The position numbers were made by a program, and so were the translations under genes. Below the pieces are notes generated by a model. The model ran no database searches. It saw only the letters and a list, made by a program, of their open reading frames with translations, and was not told the origin of the DNA. A stretch of DNA of 64,000 nt from DATFTE01 sp963840665 (lineage in GTDB: Bacteria; Acidobacteriota; Terriglobia; Terriglobales; Acidobacteriaceae): positions 62,001 to 126,000 of the forward strand of contig CAWIZO010000006.1 of the NCBI GenBank assembly GCA_963840665.1. The letters run 5' to 3'. This document shows, piece after piece, positions 54,553-63,102 of the stretch (position 1 is its first letter; each line of letters starts with the position of its first letter).

Positions 54553-55563
54553 ATGAAGATGAAAATCAACATCCCAATTTCTGCATTCTTCGTCCTGGCA
54601 TGTTCCTTGCCCCTACTCGCGCAACAAAAAGGACAATGGGTGCCCGGACAGTTTGGTCTCAATGCCGGCGTGGTCCCCGATCCCGGCATCACCTATGCCA
54701 ACATGGCCGTGAATTATTCGGCTGACCGATTAAATGACTCAAACGGAGACCAAATTCTCAAGAACGTCACGGGAACCTATTCGTTCTGGGTGGATGAGAA
54801 CATTGTCTATTACGTTCCAAACCACAAGCTCCTCGGCGGATATTTCATGCCCTACGCTGCCGTGAACGTCGCGAACGGTTCCCTGGTGGCCGACATTAAC
54901 GGGACTAACCTCGGCATCAACGGCGGCGGGTCAGGTCTTGCCGATACCTTTGTTGAGCCATTCAATCTGGGTTGGCACTTCAAGCGGGCCGACTTCAACG
55001 TCGGATACGCCTTCACCGCACCTACTGGTCGATACACTGCGGGAGCGAGCAACAACGTGGGTTCCGGATATTGGGGCAACAACATAACCTCTGGCACCAC
55101 GTATTACGTCACCAAGAACAAAGGCACCAGCTTAAACCTGGCCACCGACTGGGAAATTCACGGGCAAAAGAAAGTCGCCAGTTTGCCTGCGGGCCAGTTC
55201 AGCAACAAAACGCCCGGCCAGGCCTTCACCGCTGAGTGGGGGTTTGGACAGGTCCTTCCCCTGAAAAAGGATTTCAGCAGGCTGTTGCAACTCGGAGTGG
55301 TTGCGTACGACCAATGGCAAGTCTCGAGTAATAGCGGAACGGTAATCCTTGCGGGCATCCCGGTCGCTGCGAGTCGGACTCCGTACTACTCCGTTCATGC
55401 CATAGGAGTTCAGTCCAACTTTATTCTTCCGGCCAAGGATTTGGTTCTCTTCTTTAAGTACTACGACGAGTACTTGGCCAAGGCTCGTCCGCAGGGGCGC
55501 ACGATCGTATTCGGCGGTTCCTGGACTTTGCGCATTCCGAAGAAGGCGCCGCCAAAGCAATAG
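54553..55563 (+). CDS. outer-membrane protein, MetA/phenol-degradation-like barrel
   Basis: 336 residues from the ATG at 54553, with a signal peptide (ISAFFVLACSLPLLAQQ). The barrel has family-like segments (VNYSADRLNDSNGDQI, NVGYAFTAPTGRYTAG, VLFFKYYDEYLAKARPQG) and a C-terminal aromatic-rich strand (TIVFGGSWTLRIP). It fits the PF13557-type transporters of hydrophobic compounds, though no degradation pathway is nearby. The secreted gene at 55654 follows by 90 nt. Confidence 0.84.
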   Translation: MKMKINIPISAFFVLACSLPLLAQQKGQWVPGQFGLNAGVVPDPGITYANMAVNYSADRLNDSNGDQILKNVTGTYSFWVDENIVYYVPNHKLLGGYFMPYAAVNVANGSLVADINGTNLGINGGGSGLADTFVEPFNLGWHFKRADFNVGYAFTAPTGRYTAGASNNVGSGYWGNNITSGTTYYVTKNKGTSLNLATDWEIHGQKKVASLPAGQFSNKTPGQAFTAEWGFGQVLPLKKDFSRLLQLGVVAYDQWQVSSNSGTVILAGIPVAASRTPYYSVHAIGVQSNFILPAKDLVLFFKYYDEYLAKARPQGRTIVFGGSWTLRIPKKAPPKQ

Positions 55564-55653
55564 AAGCGAGTGACCGCACCGCAACATGAGTAATTGGTAA
55601 GGACACCGCGCAGTGGGCGAGATAGAAAAACACAGTCCTTCAGGAGAGCCATC

Positions 55654-56223
55654 ATGCACAGACCGCTGACCTGCATTTCACTTTTCGTCTTGCTTCTAGT
55701 CGTTTCCCTAGCCCCAGCAACGCTCGCCCAGGACAAGGGCTCCGACGCTTACTCCGGCGTGGCCATCGGGACCGGCGGTGGCATCGGTGGCAAAACAATC
55801 TCGTTTGATTTCCGAATTACGCAATACACGACCGACGAAGAGGTCCAAGCCTTTGCACAACTCCTGAAGGATAAGGGCACGGATGCCCTTCGGAGCGCCT
55901 TGGAAAAGGAAGATAAAGGCCGCATCAACGCCGTAGGTTCCACCGGCAATCAGATCGCAGTCGCGCGCAAACGTCAGCAGGGTTCAGACACTATCATCAC
56001 GATCGTTACCGCTCGTACGATGCCCTTCGTCGAACTCTATCGCAACGGACGCACCACTGACTATCCCTTCGGCTACCTTCAAGTGAAGCTGGATGCCACG
56101 GGCAAAGGCACAGGTCAAATCATGGCGGCGGCGAAGATCCGCTTCGATCACAAGAAGGGGCAGTATCAAATCGAAAGCTTCGGCAACCAGTACATCAAGG
56201 CAACTAACGTCCGTCCGCAGTGA
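55654..56223 (+). CDS. secreted beta-rich protein, paralogue of 29314 gene
   Basis: 189 residues from the ATG at 55654, with CAGGAGAG upstream. Signal peptide LFVLLLVVSLAPATLAQ. The domain (TISFDFRITQYTTDEEVQAF, DTIITIVTARTMPFVELYRN, FGYLQVKLDATGKGTGQIMA) aligns in order with the protein at 29314. Function unknown; operon partner of the barrel gene at 54553. Confidence 0.82.
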   Translation: MHRPLTCISLFVLLLVVSLAPATLAQDKGSDAYSGVAIGTGGGIGGKTISFDFRITQYTTDEEVQAFAQLLKDKGTDALRSALEKEDKGRINAVGSTGNQIAVARKRQQGSDTIITIVTARTMPFVELYRNGRTTDYPFGYLQVKLDATGKGTGQIMAAAKIRFDHKKGQYQIESFGNQYIKATNVRPQ

Positions 56224-56338
56224 TGCTGATCGATCGATGGGATCGACTCCCGACTTCGCCCGCAGAGACGTGGGCTGATGCGAACGGCTCCAAACTCGCC
56301 CGACTGGGCCTGCAACCTGACGGGGCACGCCTCTCACA

Positions 56339-56383
56339 CTGATAGAACTGACAGTTTTCGTTTAGTCCCAACCTCGACATTCT
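56339..56383 (+). promoter_or_regulatory. dyad-type promoter of DUF4105/patatin operon
   Basis: Dyad CTGATA-GAAC-TGACAG at 56339-56354 and CATTCT at 56378-56383. The -10 is weak at its first base, but the spacing is kept. Confidence 0.65.
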
Positions 56384-56497
56384 GTTGTGGGCAAGTCAGC
56401 TTGGATGAGAACTACCACGGTCCGGGAAGAGTTGTGAGCACCTCGACCGCAGCAGAACACCAGATGGAGAAGGACCTTTGATGATCCATTCACAGTC

Positions 56498-57541
56498 ATG
56501 AACAGCGTTCTAGCCGCTCGTAGCCCTGGCACGTCGCCAGTTCCGCTGAGAGTACTGCGGGCCGTTGGAATCACAATCATGTGGTTCGCGCTCGCGCTCC
56601 TGACGCTATGGGCGGTGGCGGCTCTCTACGTCGATTTCGGGATTGCGGCACTGCGCGTTCCCCTGGCTTTAATCTACGTTATTGGCATCACCGCGATTTT
56701 ATTCAAGTTCAGACGATCCATTTGGGCTCCCGCATTGTGTCTGGTCGGCTTTGGTTGCGTGCTCACCTGGTGGCTTACCCTCAAGCCTTCGAACGATGGC
56801 AATTGGCAACCCGACGTGAGTCAGACAGCCTGGGTCGAAATGGACGGAGACCGGCTGACCGTTCACAATCTGCGCAACTGCGACTATCGTTCCGAAACTG
56901 ATTACTCGAATTGCTGGGGTGACCGGACACTTTATCTTTCACAGCTCCGGGGCGCCGACTTGTTCCTGACGAACTGGGGGATACCCTTCGCCAGTCACCC
57001 GATTGTCAGCTTTCAATTTGGGGAAAACGAACATATCGCCTTCTCTATCGAAGCACGCTACAAAGTTGGCCAGGCGTATTCGACAGTACTTGGATGTTTC
57101 CGTCAGTTCGGACTGATTTTTGTTGCTGCGGATGAGCGGGATGTAATTCGATTGCGAACCAACTACCGCAAGGATGAAGAAGTCTATTTGTATCGGATCC
57201 AGGTACGGCCGGAAGTCGCGCGGGCAATGTTCCTCACCTATGTTACCTACCTGAACAAGTTGAAGGATCATCCCGAGTGGTATAACGAAGTGACAAGAAA
57301 CTGCACGACCACTCTCCAACAGCCGCTAGCTGCTGACGTTGATAACCCGCAGCCCTGGAATTACCAATTCTTACTTAACGGCACGCTGGATAAGTTGCTC
57401 TATGACCGGGGAAGACTGGTCAGTGGCGGGCTTCCATTTCCAGAGTTGAAACAACGTGAGCATATCAACACCGCGGCTCATGCGGCGAACGGATCTCCTG
57501 ATTTCTCTGCGCTGATTCGTGCGGGACGGATCGGATTCTGA
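56498..57541 (+). CDS. DUF4105 membrane protein
   Basis: 347 residues. Three N-terminal membrane helices (ITIMWFALALLTLWAVAALY, VPLALIYVIGITAILFKF, APALCLVGFGCVLTWWLTL) precede a periplasmic domain with VHNLRNCDYRSETDYSNCWG and WYNEVTRNCTTTLQQPL. The conserved His, Asn-Cys and Thr residues are typical of the DUF4105 (Lnb-like) cysteine-hydrolase-type fold. Co-transcribed with the patatin gene, 35 nt downstream. Confidence 0.86.
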   Translation: MNSVLAARSPGTSPVPLRVLRAVGITIMWFALALLTLWAVAALYVDFGIAALRVPLALIYVIGITAILFKFRRSIWAPALCLVGFGCVLTWWLTLKPSNDGNWQPDVSQTAWVEMDGDRLTVHNLRNCDYRSETDYSNCWGDRTLYLSQLRGADLFLTNWGIPFASHPIVSFQFGENEHIAFSIEARYKVGQAYSTVLGCFRQFGLIFVAADERDVIRLRTNYRKDEEVYLYRIQVRPEVARAMFLTYVTYLNKLKDHPEWYNEVTRNCTTTLQQPLAADVDNPQPWNYQFLLNGTLDKLLYDRGRLVSGGLPFPELKQREHINTAAHAANGSPDFSALIRAGRIGF

Positions 57542-57576
57542 GCAGTAATCGAGATTAAAGAAACCGGGAGGCCGCT

Positions 57577-59817
57577 GTGAATCGCATTTGTCCATTGGAA
57601 ACCACACGCTACCGTTCTTATTTCTCTTCATTGAGGATCGGCCTCGCTCTGTTCACGCTAATGATGTCGCCCTTCACCGTTCTTGCTCAGAGCACGGCAC
57701 AGGCTCCTAAACGTCTCACCGTCGGGGTTGCGCTGGAAGGCGGCGGTGCTCTGGGATTGGCCCATATCGGAGTGCTCCGGTGGTTTGAGCAGCACCACAT
57801 TCCCATTGACTATCTCTCCGGAAACAGTATGGGCGCTCTGGTGGGAGGAATGTACGCGACAGGCAAGAGTCCGGATGATCTCGAACGGCTCGTCAAAGCA
57901 ATGGACTGGCCGCTTGTCATCGGAGGAGAAACACCCTATCAAGACCTCTCTTATCGTCGTAAAGAGGATCTGCGCGCGGTCCAAAATGACCTGATCATCG
58001 GCTTCAAACATGGGGCGACGCTGCCGTCCGGATTGAGTTCGGGTCATCAGATCAGTCTCGTCATCGACCGCGAAACACTGCCTTACTCGGCGGTGAAATC
58101 CTTCGACGACTTCCCCATCCCCTTTCGCTGCGTTTCCACTGAGCTGATTTCACAGAAGGCGCACGTTTTCTCTAGCGGTCCGATTGGTTTCGCTATGCGG
58201 TCCTCCATGTCCCTCCCGGGAATCTTTGATCCTGTTCGTGACGGTGACCGTTTGTACGTGGATGGCGCGCTGGTGGATAACTTGCCTACGGACTTAGTGC
58301 GTGATATGGGGCCCGATGTTGTGATCGCGATTCATCTCCAGGTCGCTCCTGTCACTGCTGATGAAATTCGCTCTCTCTTCAGTGTCCTCGGCGCCGCGAT
58401 CACAGTCGACACTGCAAACACGGAATTCAGAGGGATGGAAGCCGCCGACATCGTGGTCAAGGTGGATGTTCAGAAATTTACCAGCCTGGAATTCAACAAG
58501 GCAGAAGCGCTCATCCAGCAGGGAATGCTGGCGGCGGAGGAAAAAGCGAAGGTCCTCCTACCTTACGCTCTCGATCAGGCCGCTTGGGACGAATACGTGG
58601 CTCAGCGCAATGCGCGCAAGAAAGGGCCCGCGGGAATCCCACAATTTGTAAAAGTCGAGGGCACCAGCGCCGACGCAGAGAAGAAGATCCAGAAATATCT
58701 TCAGCCCATGGTGGGCAAACCGATCGACACGCCGCAATTGGAAGCCTATCTCACCCGTCTGACTGGACTGGGTACATTCGACAACGCTTCTTATGGCTTG
58801 ACCCAGAACGATGGCCAGCTCGGCCTTCTGGTCACTGTCCGCGAGAAAACCTATGCGCCGCCGTTCCTCGAGCCCGCCCTTGCAGTCAACGGCACCGAAC
58901 CTGACAACGTCACTTTCGCGATGGGAGGACGTTTAACGTTCCTCGACATCGCGGGATACGGCTCGGAATTGCGTACGGATTTCGCGATAGGAAACACCTA
59001 TGGAATCTCCACCGAGTTCTACAAAAGATTTAGCCAGACCACTCGATGGTTCTTCGCTCCACGCGTGGAGGCGAGCAACGCTGCGCAGTGGATATTTTCC
59101 CACGGCGACCCTAGAGCCGACTATCGCATAGGGAAGGTGATGTTTGGAACTGACATCGGTTATGCCATAAGTCGGTTCAGCGAGGTCCGCTCCGGCTACG
59201 AGATCGGCTATCTCAATGCGAGCCTGAAGCTGGGAACTCCGCAGTTTTCGTCGGTCAAGGGACAGGTTGGCGCCTCGCGATTTCGCGCCGTCACTGATCA
59301 CCTGGACGATCCGATCATTCCCCGGCAGGGCTATTTCGGTGAGCTAAACTTCCACTGGGTGAACACCAGCCCGGGAGCGCCGGAAGCGTTTCCTACGTTG
59401 GACGCACGAACCGAATTCTTTAAGCCCGTGTCCCGTCCGTCGTCCGTATACCTCGTGGCGTCGGGTGGGTCCACCCTTGGCTACAACCAGACCGGTGTTC
59501 CTCAATACTTCCTCGGTGGGCCGAGCGGCTTGGCCGCCTACGGCCAGAACGAAGTGCGCGGCGATCAGTTTTACCTCTTCCGCGCTGGATACCTGCACAA
59601 ATTAGCCTCTCTCCCGCCCTTTCTCGGCAAAGCCGTCTACGCCGACGCGTTCTATGAAATTGGGAAAATGTTCAACGCCCCGGGCGTTAGTAAGCTTCCC
59701 AATGACGGCGCGGCAGGGGTGATCGTCAGGACCGCTCTTGGACCCGTATTCGTTGGCGGAAGTGTCGGAGACACCGGACATGCCACGTGGTTCTTTGCAC
59801 TGGGCCGCATTTTCTAG
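57577..59817 (+). CDS. patatin-like phospholipase with outer-membrane barrel
   Basis: 746 residues from a GTG. A signal segment (IGLALFTLMMSPFTVLAQ) is followed by a patatin domain: oxyanion loop GVALEGGGALGLAHIGVLRW, nucleophile Ser84 in SGNSMGALV and Asp229 in VDGALVDNLP. A short POTRA-like linker (MVGKPIDTPQLEAYLTRL) precedes a barrel of the Omp85/surface-antigen type, with a terminal GRIF. This is the PlpD-like two-partner-in-one architecture, which exports or exposes a phospholipase at the surface. Confidence 0.93.
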   Translation: MNRICPLETTRYRSYFSSLRIGLALFTLMMSPFTVLAQSTAQAPKRLTVGVALEGGGALGLAHIGVLRWFEQHHIPIDYLSGNSMGALVGGMYATGKSPDDLERLVKAMDWPLVIGGETPYQDLSYRRKEDLRAVQNDLIIGFKHGATLPSGLSSGHQISLVIDRETLPYSAVKSFDDFPIPFRCVSTELISQKAHVFSSGPIGFAMRSSMSLPGIFDPVRDGDRLYVDGALVDNLPTDLVRDMGPDVVIAIHLQVAPVTADEIRSLFSVLGAAITVDTANTEFRGMEAADIVVKVDVQKFTSLEFNKAEALIQQGMLAAEEKAKVLLPYALDQAAWDEYVAQRNARKKGPAGIPQFVKVEGTSADAEKKIQKYLQPMVGKPIDTPQLEAYLTRLTGLGTFDNASYGLTQNDGQLGLLVTVREKTYAPPFLEPALAVNGTEPDNVTFAMGGRLTFLDIAGYGSELRTDFAIGNTYGISTEFYKRFSQTTRWFFAPRVEASNAAQWIFSHGDPRADYRIGKVMFGTDIGYAISRFSEVRSGYEIGYLNASLKLGTPQFSSVKGQVGASRFRAVTDHLDDPIIPRQGYFGELNFHWVNTSPGAPEAFPTLDARTEFFKPVSRPSSVYLVASGGSTLGYNQTGVPQYFLGGPSGLAAYGQNEVRGDQFYLFRAGYLHKLASLPPFLGKAVYADAFYEIGKMFNAPGVSKLPNDGAAGVIVRTALGPVFVGGSVGDTGHATWFFALGRIF

Positions 59818-60194
59818 CCCGTCCGGGCGCGGTGAAACCTGCGGAGAGAGACAGAAGAAAGATTTCAGACCGGCTGTTGCAACGCGGAGGGAACAGGTAC
59901 GACTACCGCGGCTATCGAGCCATGACGCTGACTATGAGTTGAGCAGTTCGGCGAGCAGAGTTCTTTCCTTGCTCATTACGTAGAATTGATTTCCGTCCAA
60001 CTCCGTTCTCTCGCTGAAGCGGCGTGGCTACCTTGATTGAAGTACGGCTGCGACGAGGCTTCGGAATTCAAGACAGGACGATGTAGGGTCTCGCAGGTGC
60101 AGATCGGTCGTCGCGATTACAGCATGGTGACTAGTCTCTTTCGGAAATCGTACGTGACTCGCAGGGTTTCTCGAAAGTTCGGGGGAATAAAAAT
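59818..60194. other. intergenic region without recognised gene
   Basis: About 375 bp between the patatin gene and the terminator of the convergent barrel gene. No supported gene or dyad. Confidence 0.4.
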
Positions 60195-60220
60195 GGCCCT
60201 GGTCGCTCACGGCCAGGGCC
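60195..60220 (-). terminator. rho-independent terminator of barrel gene
   Basis: Arms GGCCCTGG and CCAGGGCC with a 10-nt loop, 18 nt beyond the stop at 60238. On the minus strand a T-rich tail follows (ATTTTTATT). Confidence 0.85.
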
Positions 60221-60237
60221 TTTGTTTAGGCTCGTAC

Positions 60238-60891
60238 TTACTTGGAGGCGCTGCCGCCCCACGCAATCACGATTCCGCTTTTCAAACGGAAGCTGTTCTG
60301 ATTGTTGTTGTTGGTGCAGATATTGGCGGGACAGCTATTGCCAAAGCGAGTGTAGAGATACTCGGCTTGGACGGCGCGCAGGGAAATTCTCCTGCTCAAC
60401 TGAATGTCGAATCCACCGCCTGCGGTCATGGCGAAGGCGTTCTTGGAATATGTGTTGCCGTTGGTGAAAGCGTTGCAATTCGTGGAACTGCTTTTGCAAC
60501 TCAGGGAGATGCGCATTCCACCGAAGTTGACCTCGAAGAATGGCCGGAAGGGACCGCTTTTGCGGAAGGTGAACCGCGGCCCGAACAAATAGGTGAACCC
60601 ATTCCCATTGATCTTCTCACTGATCTGCGTGGGGACTGTGTTGCCAAAGTACTTGCAGCCACCCAAGTCGGCGGCGATGCCGAGCAGGCTGGTGATGTTG
60701 TAAGCGAGGGTACCCCCGCCGCCAGCGCAGTTGAAGCTCTGCTTAACGCTGGTGGTGCCGTTTGAGAAAGAAACGGGGGTACGGATGTACATGAACGCCG
60801 GCGATGTTTCAACCTTCGGGAACTCGCCTTGGGCTAAGGCCGAGCCGGCAGTCAACAGAAGCAAACCAATCAAAACCGCATATTTGCGCAT
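60238..60891 (-). CDS. outer-membrane beta-barrel protein
   Basis: 217 residues with a signal peptide (VLIGLLLLTAGSALAQ). Strand pattern typical of OmpA-like eight-stranded barrels (TSLLGIAADLGGCKYFG, YLFGPRFTFRKSGPFRPFFE, ISLRAVQAEYLYTRFGN), with paired Cys in loops. Single gene between a dyad-type promoter and a clear terminator. Confidence 0.87.
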   Translation of the reverse strand: MRKYAVLIGLLLLTAGSALAQGEFPKVETSPAFMYIRTPVSFSNGTTSVKQSFNCAGGGGTLAYNITSLLGIAADLGGCKYFGNTVPTQISEKINGNGFTYLFGPRFTFRKSGPFRPFFEVNFGGMRISLSCKSSSTNCNAFTNGNTYSKNAFAMTAGGGFDIQLSRRISLRAVQAEYLYTRFGNSCPANICTNNNNQNSFRLKSGIVIAWGGSASK

Positions 60892-61031
60892 TTCCTATTC
60901 TCCTTTTCGATCAAAAACTATGCTGAAATCACCGGAACGTTCTTTAGTATTCGCCGCAACCTTTCGCCTCTAGAAGTCCATGATCACGTTCCATAAGGTC
61001 GCGGACGATGTCAGAGCGATTCAGGAGTGAA

Positions 61032-61076
61032 TGTTAGGGAACACTGCCTCGTGTGCCTACTGGTAAAAGTGACAGC
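61032..61076 (-). promoter_or_regulatory. dyad-type promoter of barrel gene 60891
   Basis: Dyad CTGGTA-AAAG-TGACAG at 61061-61076; minus-strand TAACAT after 23 nt (61032-61037), with a leader of about 135 nt. Confidence 0.76.
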
Positions 61077-61244
61077 AGAAACTACCGTGGCACGGACCGT
61101 CAGCAAAACGCGCCTTGGAATGCACGTCGAATGTGACCTTCGAACACTACATCAGAAGACCGAGAGAAGTTTCCGAGCCGGGCGTTCCAACTATCAAATG
61201 CCTCCCGGAAATCGTGAGGAAGTCCCTAATCTCCCTGCGCTTCG

Positions 61245-61289
61245 CTGTAACTTTTGCCAGTTGCCGGCAAGCTTGATACGCTTTAGCCT
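61245..61289 (+). promoter_or_regulatory. dyad-type promoter of gene 61399
   Basis: Dyad CTGTAA-CTTT-TGCCAG at 61245-61260 and TAGCCT at 61284-61289. Confidence 0.73.
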
Positions 61290-61398
61290 CACGCCAACGT
61301 GGCCTTGGTCACCACGCCGTAGCAGGGGACGTCGCCTCGATCGCTCTGCGGGATTACGCCTGCAGAATCAATGCCACACTTCGTCCAGGATCACATAT

Positions 61399-61671
61399 AT
61401 GCATCACACTACCGACCATCGAACAATAGGCGGTGAAGCTGTTCACGTCGGCGATTGTTTCATCTGGGCCCAAATTCACTACCTCGATTCTCCAACCGAC
61501 TACCGTGAGTACATCGTGAGCGTCGCGCCAACCCGGGGCGCGGCAGACGACTTCATCACACTTGACGATTCGGAAGGATTCCCTTGGCGAGCAGTAGTTC
61601 GCTTCTTCACCCGTCTGCGGACAACGCTGTCTACCTTGAGGTGGAAGTCTCAAAGAGCAACCACCGCATGA
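61399..61671 (+). CDS. small protein, unknown function
   Basis: About 90 residues from the ATG at 61399: HVGDCFIWAQIHYLDSPTDY, then REYIVSVAPTRGAADDF and a basic C-terminus (RFFTRLRTTLSTLRWKSQ). No family recognised. The larger frame from 61027 runs through a promoter element and is unlikely. A dyad-type promoter ends 109 nt upstream. Confidence 0.5.
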   Translation: MHHTTDHRTIGGEAVHVGDCFIWAQIHYLDSPTDYREYIVSVAPTRGAADDFITLDDSEGFPWRAVVRFFTRLRTTLSTLRWKSQRATTA

Positions 61672-61741
61672 CTGGACCCCTGGGCTACTTCGGCGAGTGG
61701 GCCTCTGACGCAAGTACGCGATCGCTTTTTTCTACGAAAAG

Positions 61742-62902
61742 ATGATTATCCTTTCTCAGGCCGTCGCTGCCGCCTCCCTCGCGATCTGGATTTATTTGGT
61801 TTTTCTCCGCGGCGCGTTCTGGCGCCTGCGCGATCTGGATTCTTCCTCGCAAGCGCCCGTCTTACCTGCCTATTCCGTAGCCGTCATTATTCCGGCGCGG
61901 AATGAAGCGGATGTTGTCGGCCAAGCGGTGCGATCGCTCGTAGAGCAGAACTATGCTGGAAGTCTGCACGTGTTTTTGGTGGACGATGAGAGCTCAGACG
62001 ATACCGCCACCATTGCTCTACAGGTCGCAGAGCGGGCTGGAAGAAGCGACCGGCTGACGGTTGTAAGAGCCAGCCCCGTGCCCGACGGTTGGACCGGAAA
62101 GATGTGGGCGCTCTCCGAGGGTTTGCGGGAGGCAGCGGCATTCAAAGCTGATTACTTCCTGCTCGCGGATGCCGACATCGTTCACGCGCCCGGCAACGTG
62201 GCGACCCTCCTGGCCCGCGCCCGCAACGGCAGCTTCGACATGGTTTCGCTGCTGGCGAAGATGCCGTGCCAATCGGCGGCCGAGCGGGCGCTGATTCCGG
62301 CCTTCGTCTTTTTCTTTTTCATGCTCTATCCGCCAGCCTGGGTCTCCCGGTCGCGTCGGCGTACGGCGGCCGCAGCCGGCGGATGTTTGTTAATCCGCTC
62401 CGAGATTCTCGCGCGCATAGGAGGAATCCGCGAGATTCGCGGCGAAGTGATCGACGATTGTTCTCTCGCCCGGGAGGTCAAACAAAATGGCGGCCGCGTG
62501 TGGCTGGGCATGGCTGCTGACACCTACAGTCTTCGCGGCTATGAGACTTGGGCCGAATTTGGCTGGCTGATTTCAAGAACGGCCTTTGCTCAGCTCAACC
62601 ACTCCACCCTGTTGCTGGCAGGAACCGTCGCGGCGATGGCAATTACCTATCTGGCACCGCCCGTCTTGCTGCTTACAGGTGCCAGAGCCGCCGCCATGGG
62701 GTTAGGCTCATGGCTTCTCATGATGATCGCGTTTTGGCCTACGCTGCGATTCTACCGTCGATCGCCCCTCTGGTCTCTCGTGCTCCCGCTAATCGCGGCG
62801 TTCTATCTTGGGGCGACTCTGCACTCCGCTATCCGCTACTGGCAGGGTCGGGGTGGCCTCTGGAAAGGGCGCATCCAGGATCCAGTCGAAGAGACCATCT
62901 AG
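61742..62902 (+). CDS. hpnB: hopene-associated glycosyltransferase, HpnB type
   Basis: 386 residues: an N-terminal membrane helix, a GT2 domain (VAVIIPARNEADVVGQAVRS, VFLVDDESSDDTATIA, YFLLADADIVHAPGN) and several C-terminal membrane helices. The order, length and LLIRSEILARIGGIREIRGE followed by VIDDCSLAREVKQNGGRVWL fit the HpnB family of hopanoid gene clusters. No squalene-hopene cyclase is in the window. It has no dyad-type promoter. Confidence 0.88.
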   Translation: MIILSQAVAAASLAIWIYLVFLRGAFWRLRDLDSSSQAPVLPAYSVAVIIPARNEADVVGQAVRSLVEQNYAGSLHVFLVDDESSDDTATIALQVAERAGRSDRLTVVRASPVPDGWTGKMWALSEGLREAAAFKADYFLLADADIVHAPGNVATLLARARNGSFDMVSLLAKMPCQSAAERALIPAFVFFFFMLYPPAWVSRSRRRTAAAAGGCLLIRSEILARIGGIREIRGEVIDDCSLAREVKQNGGRVWLGMAADTYSLRGYETWAEFGWLISRTAFAQLNHSTLLLAGTVAAMAITYLAPPVLLLTGARAAAMGLGSWLLMMIAFWPTLRFYRRSPLWSLVLPLIAAFYLGATLHSAIRYWQGRGGLWKGRIQDPVEETI

Positions 62903-62925
62903 TTCACGGAAATTGCAGGACTGGT

Positions 62926-63102
62926 CTACGAATGCCTGGCGAGCTCTCGGCATTTCATGCACTCGCATTGGTAAAGGTGATCCCCGGGGCGAACCACATG
63001 CCCGCACTTCTCGCAAAGGAAATCCCCATCGAGATGAACCGACATCATCTTGAAGAGACCGTCTTCGGCACAATATGGACAGCGAACTATCACATTTGGC
63101 AT
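62926..63102 (-). CDS. zinc-ribbon protein
   Basis: About 58 residues from the ATG at 63102. Four Cys pairs: RCPYCAEDGL, LCEKCGHVV and QCECMKC. The first two make a typical zinc ribbon; the last group is CxCxxC. Function unknown. Convergent with hpnB, 23 nt from its stop. Confidence 0.72.
   Translation of the reverse strand: MPNVIVRCPYCAEDGLFKMMSVHLDGDFLCEKCGHVVRPGDHLYQCECMKCRELARHS

Noticed and set aside
18250..61289. LexA/SOS boxes
   Set aside because: The dyad fits CTGT-N8-ACAG in its best copies, but the sites are upstream of the -35 at fixed distance rather than overlapping the start or -10. The controlled genes are not DNA-repair genes either. Kept as an alternative only.
18250..61289. 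Sigma-54 (-24/-12) promoters
   Set aside because: Some copies contain TGGCA and TTGC-like halves, but the GG and GC dinucleotides at 10-nt spacing are not conserved, whereas the dyad symmetry is. No sigma-54 activator is present in the window.
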